Part shown: one piece after another, positions 41,157-50,123 of the stretch | How positions within the stretch are numbered: the stretch's first letter is position 1 | Layout of the letters: every line of letters starts with the position of its first letter | Assembly (NCBI RefSeq): GCF_000382225.1 | Contig: NZ_KB907802.1 | Location: 124,001-188,000 of the forward strand | Origin: Hymenobacter aerophilus DSM 13606 | GTDB lineage: Bacteria > Bacteroidota > Bacteroidia > Cytophagales > Hymenobacteraceae | Length of the DNA stretch: 64,000 nt | Direction: 5' to 3' | Position numbers and translations under genes: made by a program | The notes under the pieces: generated by a model | Databases searched by the model: none | What the model was told of the DNA's origin: nothing | The model's input: the letters and a program-made list of their open reading frames with translations, nothing else

Positions 41157-42662
41157 TTATTCGACGACGACGCGCAGGGTTTGGGGGGGCGCGTTGTCAG
41201 TCTCTATGGTGAGCAGATAGCTGCCGGCGGCTACATTGCCAAGGTTGAGGCGGGTCAGGCGGCTGGCCGACTGCGTTAGCACCGGTTGGCCGAGGGTCGT
41301 CGTGAGTTTGAGCGTGGCGCGAACTGGCAGCCCCTCGACGGTCAGCCATTGGTGAGCGGGGTTGGGATATACTTGATAGGCAGTCTGGGAGGCCTTGCGC
41401 CGGCCCAGCGTAACGGCTAACGTTCGACGCAGCACCAGGGACCCATTGTACGAACCGTTGCCCAGTTGGCCCCGGTTCCAATAATTGGTCGGGTCAGGTC
41501 CTGGTGCGCGCTCCGCTCCGCCGGCATACACACTGCCGTCGGCCCCAATAGCCAGCGTATGCACGTGGCCGCCGGATACCTGCGCCCAGACACCATTAGT
41601 GGCCTCACGTGTGGGGGCAAGGGGTACGGTCTGCGTGTTATTTACCAGCTGGCCGTACACATTCTCACCCCAGGTCCACAATGAACCGTCGGTCAGGATA
41701 GCGGTAGCGTGCGCCACGCCGGCATGCACCTGGCGCCAGCCAGTGCCGGGGGCAGCATTGGCCGGCAACGGCAGCGGCACTGGCTGCAGCGTCGAGGTAT
41801 GGTCGGCCAGCACGCCGTTCACATTCCAGCCCCAGCCATACAGCGTACCGGTGGAAAGCAGCCCCAGCGAAAACAGCCGGCCCGCCGTTGCCTGGACCCA
41901 GTATGCGCCCGCGGGGGCTCCGGCCGGCACGGGTACCGCAACGGGGCTATAGCGGCGCGTCTGCGTTCCATCACCGACTTCTCCGTACTGGTTTACCCCC
42001 CAGCCCCACAGAGTCCCGTCGGAGCGGAGCGCCAGCATATGGTAGTAGCCGCCGCTCACCTGGGTCCAGCGCGTGCCGGGCCCGTCGCCGGGAGCTACTA
42101 CCTGCCGGGGCGTTTCGTACCAGCTACCGCTTATGCTGGCCGGGTCCTTGCCCCACTGCCAGAGCGTGCCATCGGTCTGAATGCCCAGCGAGAGCAGGTT
42201 CCCGGCCGCACATTGCTGCCAGCGGGTGCCGGCAGGCGCCACCACCGGCATCGGGCGCGACGAGAAACCCCGCCCGGTACTGCCCGTGCCTAACTGGCCG
42301 TAGCCATTATTGCCCCAGGCCCACAGGCTGCCATTAGAGGCAACGGCCAACGCGTGCGAGGTACCGCATGCTACCTGAGCCCAGGTGCTGCCGGGGGGCA
42401 ATCCATTAGGTAGTGCGATTTGCCGGGGAGTCGCAATAGAAGCTGATGTTGGGTCGCCGATGCCCAGCTCCCCATCCGAGTTGGCCCCCCAGGCCCATAA
42501 GGTGCCATCGGCCCGCAGGGCCATCGACTTAAACCCGCCGGCACTTACCTGAATATACGGCACAGTCTGCTGCGCAAAGGCGCTGCTCGTTAGCATGCTG
42601 ATGGGCATGACCAAGGCAAGGCGGCCCAGCAGGCGGATCATCGGCGGAATAAACAGACGCAT
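41157..42662 (-). CDS. Secreted RCC1-repeat protein with type IX secretion signal
   Basis: The 501-residue protein has a signal peptide (LALVMPISMLTSSAFAQ) and seven RCC1-like blades, each with a GG-x-HxLAL-x-x-DG-x-L-W-x-WG pattern: for example GGFKSMALRADGTLWAWGAN and GGYYHMLALRSDGTLWGWGV. These form a beta-propeller. The C-terminus YPNPAHQWLTVEGLPVRATL to LTIETDNAPPQTLRVVVE is a Por-type sorting domain that sends proteins through the type IX system to the cell surface. The role is probably surface binding or adhesion. Met 1 and Met 8 are both possible starts. Confidence 0.88.
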   Translation of the reverse strand: MRLFIPPMIRLLGRLALVMPISMLTSSAFAQQTVPYIQVSAGGFKSMALRADGTLWAWGANSDGELGIGDPTSASIATPRQIALPNGLPPGSTWAQVACGTSHALAVASNGSLWAWGNNGYGQLGTGSTGRGFSSRPMPVVAPAGTRWQQCAAGNLLSLGIQTDGTLWQWGKDPASISGSWYETPRQVVAPGDGPGTRWTQVSGGYYHMLALRSDGTLWGWGVNQYGEVGDGTQTRRYSPVAVPVPAGAPAGAYWVQATAGRLFSLGLLSTGTLYGWGWNVNGVLADHTSTLQPVPLPLPANAAPGTGWRQVHAGVAHATAILTDGSLWTWGENVYGQLVNNTQTVPLAPTREATNGVWAQVSGGHVHTLAIGADGSVYAGGAERAPGPDPTNYWNRGQLGNGSYNGSLVLRRTLAVTLGRRKASQTAYQVYPNPAHQWLTVEGLPVRATLKLTTTLGQPVLTQSASRLTRLNLGNVAAGSYLLTIETDNAPPQTLRVVVE

Positions 42663-42892
42663 AGCGGCAGGAGTGGATTAGGCCGCCAAAAATAAGAATT
42701 ATCCAATCTGTATCGCATCATTTTTTTCAGCTCTGCTACATGGGCAGGTCGGGTTTGTCAGTAAACCCTATTTGCTTTCGCAGAGGGAATTGTTGCTACC
42801 GTCAGCCAGAACAAACCTGACGTAAGATTCGCATTTAAACATTTCGGCGGCTTAAATGCATTTCCACAGCACGGCTCCCTCTAAAACCAGGG

Positions 42893-42922
42893 TTGGCTCA
42901 CGCACTGTTGCGCCTACTTTTG
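42893..42922 (+). promoter_or_regulatory. Promoter upstream of the DUF559 gene
   Basis: TTGG at 42893-42896 and TACTTTTG at 42915-42922 are 18 bases apart, the same design as the tRNA-Thr promoter. The RNA would carry about 215 bases before the DUF559 ATG, or encode a short frame from the ATG at 42932. Confidence 0.55.
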
Positions 42923-43144
42923 CCCGGCGGCATGGGTGAGCGGGGCGAGCTGCTGGATAGGCTGATTAGTGTCGACCTCGCCATTTGCCACGTAAACAGA
43001 TATGAGTGAGGTATCGGGAGCAATGAATCCGGCGGCGGCAAGCACTTTTTGACTTTCTGCGAATTGGCCGGCTTGTTGAGGCAGTTGGCCAGGGCTAATG
43101 CCAAGTACAACTTATCCTGGCCGGATTTACGTTTCGTTATACTT

Positions 43145-43960
43145 ATGAAAAAGCCCTACGCCATATGTGATGTACTTGTCGTGCTGGCGAAAGAGCCCGC
43201 CGACTTTCACATTGCACAGACGCAGGGTTGGTACCGTATTCCAACCAATTCACGCATTCCGGTAACGCTGCAAAAGAAGCAGGCACACATCATTGCTTTT
43301 TACTTCCCGAAAGCCTTTAAAGAACAAAAATTCTCCATTCGGTTTTTCGCGGAAATAACCAGCGTAGAAGTCGTCACGCGCCAGCATCTTTTTCCGAATG
43401 AAACGCTCAATTCCCGTTCGGCCATCCTCTACCACAAAATCTCGTTTGGCGCGCTGCAAGCATTGCCCCGGCCAATCGTCAGCTACCGGGGCCGGTTCAT
43501 TCTGTTCATCCCAACCACCTGGGCCAAGTTTTCGCAAGCGGAGGAAATCAATGACCTCTACCATGACAGCCCGCTGGAAGACACGCTATGGACAGAATTA
43601 AAGCGCCAGAACCTACCCGCCGAACGGCAGGTTTTGCTGCCGACCAAAGAGAAAAGCTGGATTTGCGACTTCGCTTTTTACTGCGCCAAAGGCAAAATTG
43701 ATGTGGAATGTGACGGCGACACCTACCACATGCACCCCGATGCTGTGCGCTACGACAAGGCTCGCAACAACGCAATAGCAGCCGTGGCCGGGTGGGATGT
43801 GCTGCGATTCACTACGCGCAACATTGAAGAAGAACTGCCGCAAACCGTGAACCTGATTAAGACAAAAATTGACCGGCTCGGCGGCTTGCATTACGCTCGC
43901 GAAGACGTGGTGCGCTACGTGTCCAATCGCAACGACCAGCTTAATTTATTTGGCCCTTAA
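43145..43960 (+). CDS. DUF559 / Vsr-like nuclease-domain protein
   Basis: The 271-residue protein begins MKKPYAICDVLVVLAKEPAD. The C-terminal third is a DUF559 domain: SPLEDTLWTELKRQNLPAER, WICDFAFYCAKGKIDVECDG, DTYHMHPDAVRYDKARNNAI, GWDVLRFTTRNIEEEL. The D...E-x-D pattern fits the PD-(D/E)XK/Vsr nuclease fold. The N-terminal part is unknown. Such proteins may cut DNA in defence or repair, but few are tested. The frame upstream to 42932 is open except for one TGA, so an older, longer gene may have been broken. Confidence 0.75.
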   Translation: MKKPYAICDVLVVLAKEPADFHIAQTQGWYRIPTNSRIPVTLQKKQAHIIAFYFPKAFKEQKFSIRFFAEITSVEVVTRQHLFPNETLNSRSAILYHKISFGALQALPRPIVSYRGRFILFIPTTWAKFSQAEEINDLYHDSPLEDTLWTELKRQNLPAERQVLLPTKEKSWICDFAFYCAKGKIDVECDGDTYHMHPDAVRYDKARNNAIAAVAGWDVLRFTTRNIEEELPQTVNLIKTKIDRLGGLHYAREDVVRYVSNRNDQLNLFGP

Positions 43961-44054
43961 ACATCCGTTTTTGAGGCCGTAACTGCGGCGCTTACCCATT
44001 CAAACGCCATTGGATGGCTACCAGTGGCACGGCCAGCTGGCAGGTCCAGCCTCG

Positions 44055-44224
44055 CTTACGCTGCTACCGGCCGCGCTGGCTACACTCGGATCGGGGGCTA
44101 GCTGGTGCTGGCGGGCTCTATTGGGGCGGCCATGTCGAGTACGGCGGTGAAGCCGGGGGAGCAGGCGCAGGAGGCCCAGAGCCGCAAGGAGTTGATGGGC
44201 GGGTCGTCGGCGGAGTCGTTGTAG
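44055..44224 (+). pseudogene. Broken copy of the holin-like gene
   Basis: The stretch aligns with the last two thirds of the gene at 32121-32405: LLPAALATLGS corresponds to LLPAALVSLGG, then after a frame change LVLAGSIGAAMSSTAVKPGE and QAQEAQSRKELMGGSSAESL with the same stop position. The Tyr before LVLAG is TAG, and a one-base shift lies near 44088-44096. The start is missing. A weaker version of the terminator follows. Confidence 0.85.
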
Positions 44225-44249
44225 GGGGCGTGAGGGCTTCGGGAAACAG

Positions 44250-44283
44250 AACAGCTCCGGCCGGTGAGGTCGGGGCTGTTTTT
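44250..44283 (+). terminator. Terminator after the broken holin-like gene
   Basis: AACAGCTCCGGCC pairs with GGTCGGGGCTGTT (two G-T pairs) around GGTGA and is followed by TTTTT, matching the position of the terminator after the intact copy. Confidence 0.7.
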
Positions 44284-45295
44284 ATGCTGTGGGGTCTGAG
44301 GTTGCCGCGGAATAAGAACAGTGAGGTAGGTCCAGGCGCTGATGGCCATTAGGCAGCATTAGCCGTTGGGTTGCGGCAGGAGGACGATCTTTCACATCAC
44401 CTAGCTGTAGGCCAATGATACGGCACAATTTCCGACAGGTATACTGACTGCCAATTTGCTTTATTTTAGTTGCTTACACGGAAAATTCACAGACTGCCTC
44501 CGATAGGTATTCCGAGGGCTCTCCCAGATGAGGTGGCCTTCTTGTTGGCGAGCGGGTGATGGCAGATTGGCGGGCTCGGCCGTGAGGGAGGGGTCGACTG
44601 CTGTCCCGGCGGCACTGGCAACGCAACGTGAGGAGACACGGGCTTTTTTTATGTACAGAGCACCAAATTGGTGGCTTTGCAAGTCCTTGTGGCAATTTTC
44701 AGGCCCGGTAAGCTGGCAAAAGAAGGCGGCTTACCAGCCTGCATTGCCGGCCTGCGACGCTTGAAAATACCTATTAATGGGTATTGTAAAGCCAAGATGT
44801 ATAATTGTACCTTTACAATATACAATATAACTTTAAAACCCCATTCATCTCATCGCCCCTTGCTGACTGCGGGTAAAAACTGCGCCGGGCGGGCTTTGAT
44901 AATGCCTGTTGCGGTGGCATGGCTGCGCTGCTTTCACTCTTGCATCGTCCGTTATGAAACCGTGCTGCTTTGGTCGAACCTACCCGCTATTGGCGCTGCG
45001 TTTAGTGCGCCGGCTCACCCTATACTGGTTCAACTTCGACAGCCCCGGCGGCAACCAGCAGTATCCGCTGCTGTCCCAAAGGCCCGGCTCGCCGACGCTG
45101 AACGGCAGCCCGGGGCGGACGCCTCAGCCGGGCTGGCGCGGGCCAACCGTGCGCCCGAATGCCCCCCTTTGCAACCCCAGCGCGGCCAGGGCACCCAGGA
45201 GGCAGGGGGTGAAATAAGTTGACTTACCCAGCTGGCGGCCGAACTACCGGGCAGCTTTAGCGCCTGTTTTCTTTCACTTCTTTCATCCTCTTCTT
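44284..45295. other. About 1 kb without a recognisable gene
   Basis: The region contains an AT-rich control-like part (44760-44840) and then open frames with random-looking composition. A frame from 44954 (MKPCCFGRTYPLLALRLVRR onward) is the best candidate but shows no family features. The 1489-residue secreted protein starts at 45296. Confidence 0.4.
44782..44820 (+). promoter_or_regulatory. Inverted repeat over a promoter-like pair
   Basis: TATTGTAAAG (44782-44791) and its perfect complement CTTTACAATA (44811-44820) are 19 bases apart. They overlap a TTG and a TACCTTTA (44808-44815) at promoter spacing. This looks like an operator placed on both promoter boxes, about 475 bases before the secreted repeat protein. 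Confidence 0.5.
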
Positions 45296-48200
45296 ATGGA
45301 CCCACTTTTCCCCAAGTACCCGGTAGCCCGCTGGCGCGGGCTGCTGGCCAGCCTGGCGCTGCTGCTACTACTGTTGCTGCCCGCGCTTAGCTGGGCGCAG
45401 GCCCCCTCGGTGGGGCAAGTACTCAACCCCGACGGCACGTTGCGGGCCGGGGCCAAAGGCTCTTTCTCAACGGACGGCTACCGAATGGGGCAGAACCCGG
45501 AAACGGGTGCCCCGGTGTTCCGGCCTGGTGGCGCGGGTGACGAGAAGTGGCAGGATGGCTTTAGCCTGCCGGGCGTCAATGGACAAATATTTGCCGTGGC
45601 GCTGGACGGCAGCGGTAACTTATACGCGGGGGGAAACATCCGTATGGCTGGGAATACGCCGGTCAACTATGTGGCCAAATGGAACGGCACGAGCTGGAGT
45701 GCCCTGGGTACGGGCCTCAATGACCAGGTCAGTGCCCTGGTGGTGGATGGCAGCGGAAACCTATACGCGGGGGGAAGCTTTACCACTGCCGGGGGTGGGC
45801 CAGCCAATCGCGTAGCTAAGTGGAACGGCACGAGTTGGAGCGCCTTGGGCACGGGCGTAAATGACTTTGTTAATGCTGTGGCCACAGATGGCAACGGCAA
45901 CGTGTACGCGGGGGGGAATTTTACTACTGCCGGGGGGGTGCCAGCCAACCGCGTAGCCAAGTGGAATGGCACGAGTTGGAGCGCCCTGAGCACGGGCCTC
46001 AATGCCTCAGTTGCCGCCCTGGCCGTGGATGGCAGCGGCACTATTTACGCCGGAGGCTTTTTTACCACGGCCGGGGGCGTAGAAGTCAATCATGTGGCCA
46101 AATGGAACGGCACGAGTTGGAGCGCCCTGGGTGCGGGCTTATATAATGATGTTGTTGCGCTGGCCGTTGACCGCAACGGCAACCTGTACGCGGCGTCAGG
46201 CTTCTTCTCGTCAGTTCCGGGCACCGAGGACAGTAATATTGCCAAGTGGAATGGCACGAGTTGGAGTACCCTGGGGACGGGCACGAGTGAGCAAGTCAGT
46301 GCGCTGGCCGTGGATGGCAGCGGCAACCTGTACGCAGGAGGGCTCTTCACCACGGCCGGGGGTGTAAGGGTCAGTCATCTGGCCAAGTGGAATGGCACAA
46401 GCTGGAGCGCCTTGGGTACAGGCCTGAATAAATTCGTTTATGCGCTGGCCGTGGACGGCAGCGGCAACGTGTACGCGGGAGGCGCCTTTTCGGCGGCTGG
46501 GGGCACGACGGCCAGCTATATTGCCAAGTGGAACGGTACGAGCTGGAGTGCTTTGGGTACTGGCGCAGGCCTGAACCAATCCGTCATTACGCTAGCCGTG
46601 GACGGCAACGGCAATGTTTATGCCGGCGGGCTGTTTACTACAGCCGGGGGCACAGTGGCCAACCGCGTGGCCAAGTGGAACGGTACGAGCTGGAGTGCTT
46701 TGGGCAACGGGATTATGAATAACTCTGTCAATGCCCTGGCGGTGGATGACAAAGGCAATGTGTATGCGGGAGGGTATTTCACTGTGGCCGGTGGCTCGCC
46801 GGGCAACTATATTGCCAAGTGGAATGGCACGAGCTGGAGCGCCCTGGGCACGGGCATGAATAATTCAGTTCTTGCGCTCTCTATTGACGGTAGTGGTAAT
46901 GTTTATGCCGCAGGACAGTTCACTACGGCCGGGGGCACGGCAGCCAATCGCGTGGCCAAGTGGAACGGGGCAAGCTGGAGTGCGCTAGGCACGGGCCTGA
47001 ACAACTTTGCCAGTGCATTGGCTCTGGACGGCAGCGGCAGCCTGTATGCGGGCGGAACTTTTACTTCCGCCGGGGGCACAACGGCCAATTATATTGCTAA
47101 GTGGAATGGCACGAGTTGGAGTGCGCTGGGAACAGGACTTAACCTATCGGCCAGGACCCTGGCCTTTGATAGCAACGGCAGCCTGTATGCGGGGGGAAAC
47201 TTTACCACTGCCGGAGATGTGCCAGCCAACTATGTAGCTAAGTGGAACGGCACAAGTTGGAGTGCGCTGGGAACGGGCCTTGATAAGGCAGCTGAAGATA
47301 TGGCGGTGGACGGCAGCGGCAATGTCTACGTCGGAGGAAGCTTCAGTACGGCTGGGGGCGCGCCGGCTAATTATGTTGCCAAATGGAATGGCACGAGCTG
47401 GAGCGCCCTGGGTACGGGTCTGAATAACTTTGTGAGTGCCGTGGCGCTGAAAGGGAACGACGTATACGTTGGCGGCTCCTTCACCGCAACCGGCGACGGC
47501 TCGAAGACCATGGCGAGCTTCGGTATTTATCATCAGTCCGGGCCCACGGTAATTATCAGCAGCGCGGCCAGCAGCCCCACCAGCACCTCCCCGATTCCGG
47601 TAACAGTAACTTTTTCCGAAAGCGTAACCGGCTTTGTGGCCGGCGACGTAACAATAAGCAACGGCGTACTCGCAGGCTTCGCGGGTTCGGGCCCAACGTA
47701 CACGTTTAACGTAACGCCCGCCACCGCCGGCACGGTAACGGTGAATGTGGCTGCCAACGCAGCTCAGGACCAGGCCGGTAACGGCAACACGGCCGCCCCC
47801 CAGTTCAGCATCCAGTACGCGGCCCCGGCCGCACAGGACCTAACCATCAACGGCGGTATGGCTCCCGCACCTACCAACATACCAGCCGGCACTTACAACA
47901 CCATTACCATAACCGGAACTGGCTTTGCCCAACTCGGCGGACCAGTAGTAGTGAACGGGGCCTTTACAGTGCAAAACGGCGGCGGCCTGAGTACCAACTC
48001 CCAGGTCCTGACGGGTAGCGGCAGCTTCACGCTGGCCTCCGGTGGTACGCTTGTGATTAACGACCCGGCCGGCATTACGGCCAGCGGCAGCACCGGCGCG
48101 GTACAGGTAAAGGGCCTCCGCTCGTTTGCCGCCGACGCCAGCTACGCCTACAACGGCAGCCAGGCCCAGGTAACCGGCTCGGGCCTACCGGCCCAGGTGC

Positions 48201-49765
48201 GCAACCTGAGCACGAGCAACAACAGCCCGCTGACGCTCAGCGCCCCGGTGGGCGTGCGCCAGGTGCTGACCCTGGCCGGAGCCGGCAACCTGAACCTGAA
48301 CGGCCAGGCCCTGACGCTGCGCTCCGACGCCAGCGGCACGGCCCTGGTCGTGAACTCGGGCAGCGGCGCGGTAACAGGCATGGCCACCATGCAGCGCTAC
48401 ATAGATCCCAGTCTAAACGCGGGCCTGGGCTACCGCCACTACAGCTCGCCGGTGCAGGCTACTACAGTTGGCGACCTTGCTACCGCCGGCTTCGCGCCGG
48501 TGGTAAATCCGGCCTATAATACGGCCGCCGACCCGGGCAGCGTGACGCCCTTCCCCACGGTGTACGGCTACGATGAGGCCCGCCTGACGGGCGCCAGCGC
48601 CACCAGCCAGGCCTTCGAGTTCGGCTACTTCTCGCCCGCCGCTCTGAGCAACGCGCTCGTACCCGGCCGTGGCTACACGGTGAACCTGGCCGCCAGCCAA
48701 ACGGTGGACCTGAACGGTACGCTCTCGACCGGCACGGTGCCGATGGGCGCCCTCTCGCGCGGCCCGCAGGCCAGCGCCGGCTGGCAGCTGCTGGGCAACC
48801 CCTACCCCGCCCCGCTCGACTGGAGCCAGGCCCGCAACGGCCTGCCCACCGGCGTGATTGATGCCGTGTACGTCTACAAGTCGGGCAGCCAGTACGCCGG
48901 CACCTACCAGTTCTACCAGAACGGCTTCGGCACGCTGCCCGGCGGGCTTATTCCGGCCATGCAGGGCTTTTTCCTGCGCGTGAGCCAGAACGTGCCCAGC
49001 TTCAGCTTCCAGAACGCCTGGCGGGTGACTTCTTACCAGAGCCCGACCTTCAACCGCCCGACGGCCGACACCCGGCCCGCCGTGCAGCTGGATTTGGTGG
49101 ATGCCAAGGGCAGCCGCGAGCCTACCTACGTGTACTTTGAAGCCGATGCCACGCCCGGCCGCGACGACCACTACGACGCCGAGAAGCTGCCTAACACCAC
49201 CGGCCTGAACCTGGCCTCGGTGGCCGCAACGGGCGAGGCGCTGGCCGTGAACGGCCTGCCCGCGCTGAGCAGTGAGGTAGTGACCGTGCCGCTGATCGTG
49301 GACCTGCCCCAGACCGGGCGCTTCGCCCTGACCGCCGCCAGCCTGGCCAACCTGCCGGCCACCACCCTGGTGGAACTGGTAGACAACCAGACCGGCACGC
49401 GCCACGACCTGCGCCAGCTGCCGGCCGGCGGCTACGGCTTCTCGGCCGACAGTCGCCATGTGGCCGGCCGCTTCGCGCTCAACCTGCGGCCTAACGCCGT
49501 GCTAGCCACGGGTTCGGCCGCGCTGGCCGACCAGGTGCGGGCCTACCCCAACCCGAGCCGGGACCAGCTCACCATTAGCCGTCCGGCGGGCGGGCCGGCT
49601 TCGGCCGTGCTGCTAAACGCCGTTGGCCAGCAGCTGCGTACCGTGGCGCTGCCCACCACCGAAACCCGCCTGAGCCTATTGGGCCTGCCCACCGGCGTGT
49701 ACGCGCTGCGCGTGACACTGGCCGGGGGTCAGACCGTAGTGCAGCGCGTGGTGGTGCAGCAGTAG
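45296..49765 (+). CDS. Large secreted repeat protein with Ig-like domain and type IX secretion signal
   Basis: The 1489-residue protein has a signal peptide (LLASLALLLLLLLPALSWAQ), then 13 repeats of about 46 residues, each starting VAKWNGTSWSALGTGL and ending DGSGNLYAGGSFTTAGG, which should fold as propeller blades. After residue 740 a bacterial Ig-like domain follows (VTVTFSESVTGFVAGDVTIS), then a beta-rich region, and a Por-type sorting end YPNPSRDQLTISRPAGGPAS to GGQTVVQRVVVQQ. It is probably displayed at the surface or released. It precedes the PID-CTERM gene by 93 bases on the same strand and may share a transcript with the exosortase genes. Confidence 0.9.
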   Translation: MDPLFPKYPVARWRGLLASLALLLLLLLPALSWAQAPSVGQVLNPDGTLRAGAKGSFSTDGYRMGQNPETGAPVFRPGGAGDEKWQDGFSLPGVNGQIFAVALDGSGNLYAGGNIRMAGNTPVNYVAKWNGTSWSALGTGLNDQVSALVVDGSGNLYAGGSFTTAGGGPANRVAKWNGTSWSALGTGVNDFVNAVATDGNGNVYAGGNFTTAGGVPANRVAKWNGTSWSALSTGLNASVAALAVDGSGTIYAGGFFTTAGGVEVNHVAKWNGTSWSALGAGLYNDVVALAVDRNGNLYAASGFFSSVPGTEDSNIAKWNGTSWSTLGTGTSEQVSALAVDGSGNLYAGGLFTTAGGVRVSHLAKWNGTSWSALGTGLNKFVYALAVDGSGNVYAGGAFSAAGGTTASYIAKWNGTSWSALGTGAGLNQSVITLAVDGNGNVYAGGLFTTAGGTVANRVAKWNGTSWSALGNGIMNNSVNALAVDDKGNVYAGGYFTVAGGSPGNYIAKWNGTSWSALGTGMNNSVLALSIDGSGNVYAAGQFTTAGGTAANRVAKWNGASWSALGTGLNNFASALALDGSGSLYAGGTFTSAGGTTANYIAKWNGTSWSALGTGLNLSARTLAFDSNGSLYAGGNFTTAGDVPANYVAKWNGTSWSALGTGLDKAAEDMAVDGSGNVYVGGSFSTAGGAPANYVAKWNGTSWSALGTGLNNFVSAVALKGNDVYVGGSFTATGDGSKTMASFGIYHQSGPTVIISSAASSPTSTSPIPVTVTFSESVTGFVAGDVTISNGVLAGFAGSGPTYTFNVTPATAGTVTVNVAANAAQDQAGNGNTAAPQFSIQYAAPAAQDLTINGGMAPAPTNIPAGTYNTITITGTGFAQLGGPVVVNGAFTVQNGGGLSTNSQVLTGSGSFTLASGGTLVINDPAGITASGSTGAVQVKGLRSFAADASYAYNGSQAQVTGSGLPAQVRNLSTSNNSPLTLSAPVGVRQVLTLAGAGNLNLNGQALTLRSDASGTALVVNSGSGAVTGMATMQRYIDPSLNAGLGYRHYSSPVQATTVGDLATAGFAPVVNPAYNTAADPGSVTPFPTVYGYDEARLTGASATSQAFEFGYFSPAALSNALVPGRGYTVNLAASQTVDLNGTLSTGTVPMGALSRGPQASAGWQLLGNPYPAPLDWSQARNGLPTGVIDAVYVYKSGSQYAGTYQFYQNGFGTLPGGLIPAMQGFFLRVSQNVPSFSFQNAWRVTSYQSPTFNRPTADTRPAVQLDLVDAKGSREPTYVYFEADATPGRDDHYDAEKLPNTTGLNLASVAATGEALAVNGLPALSSEVVTVPLIVDLPQTGRFALTAASLANLPATTLVELVDNQTGTRHDLRQLPAGGYGFSADSRHVAGRFALNLRPNAVLATGSAALADQVRAYPNPSRDQLTISRPAGGPASAVLLNAVGQQLRTVALPTTETRLSLLGLPTGVYALRVTLAGGQTVVQRVVVQQ
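45660..47520 (+). repeat. Thirteen in-frame coding repeats of about 138 bp
   Basis: The DNA for the 13 blades is strongly alike, for example AAGTGGAACGGCACGAGCTG recurs with few changes. Such arrays can gain or lose units by recombination. Confidence 0.85.
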
Positions 49766-49858
49766 CCTTACCGCCCCAGGGCCCGGTCGCCCCAGTGGTG
49801 GCCGGGCCCCTGGCCGGAGCATTTCCGCTCAACTTTCTCCTTTTAAAACCTTCCGACT

Positions 49859-50050
49859 ATGCGCTTCTACTTTCTCCTCCTGCCCCTGCTATTGATGAGC
49901 ACCGCCCTGCTGGCCCAGGGGCCGGGCCCCGGCGGGCCGACGCCCAACTCGCCCACCGCCGTGCCCATTGACGGCGGGGCCAGCTTGCTGCTGGCCGCCG
50001 GGGCCGCCTACGGCCTCAAGCGTCTGCGCCAGCATCGGGCCCGCAAATAA
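49859..50050 (+). CDS. PID-CTERM sorting-domain peptide
   Basis: The 63-residue protein has a signal peptide (FYFLLLPLLLMSTALLAQ), a short Gly/Pro/Thr-rich segment, then VPIDGGASLLLAAGAAYGLK and a basic end RLRQHRARK. P-I-D-GG plus membrane helix plus basic tail is the PID-CTERM sorting signal found in Cytophagales genomes that have XrtX-type exosortases. The mature part would be only about 15 residues, so it may be a carrier or regulator peptide rather than a working protein. The exosortase gene follows 73 bases later. Confidence 0.88.
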   Translation: MRFYFLLLPLLLMSTALLAQGPGPGGPTPNSPTAVPIDGGASLLLAAGAAYGLKRLRQHRARK

Positions 50051-50123
50051 GTTCGACTACTGCTCCATCCGGGCCCCTGCCAACGCGGGGGCCCGGATTG
50101 TTGTCTTCCCTTTTCCCTGTCGT

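Noticed and set aside
42898..43110. Leftward 70-codon frame
   Set aside because: Ser/Pro-rich and overlaps a good rightward promoter; no conserved features.
44340..44400. Second tRNA-Thr attachment site at the end of the broken holin-like copy
   Set aside because: Only a weak CAGGAGG match is present; the T-arm and acceptor sequence of the tRNA are not repeated there.
45660..47520. CRISPR-like or intergenic repeat array
   Set aside because: The repeats are in frame within one long gene and encode a clear propeller-like protein repeat.
48413..49459. A 348-codon frame opposite the C-terminal part of the large secreted protein
   Set aside because: Antisense artefact of high GC; the plus-strand product has clear sorting and Ig-like domains.
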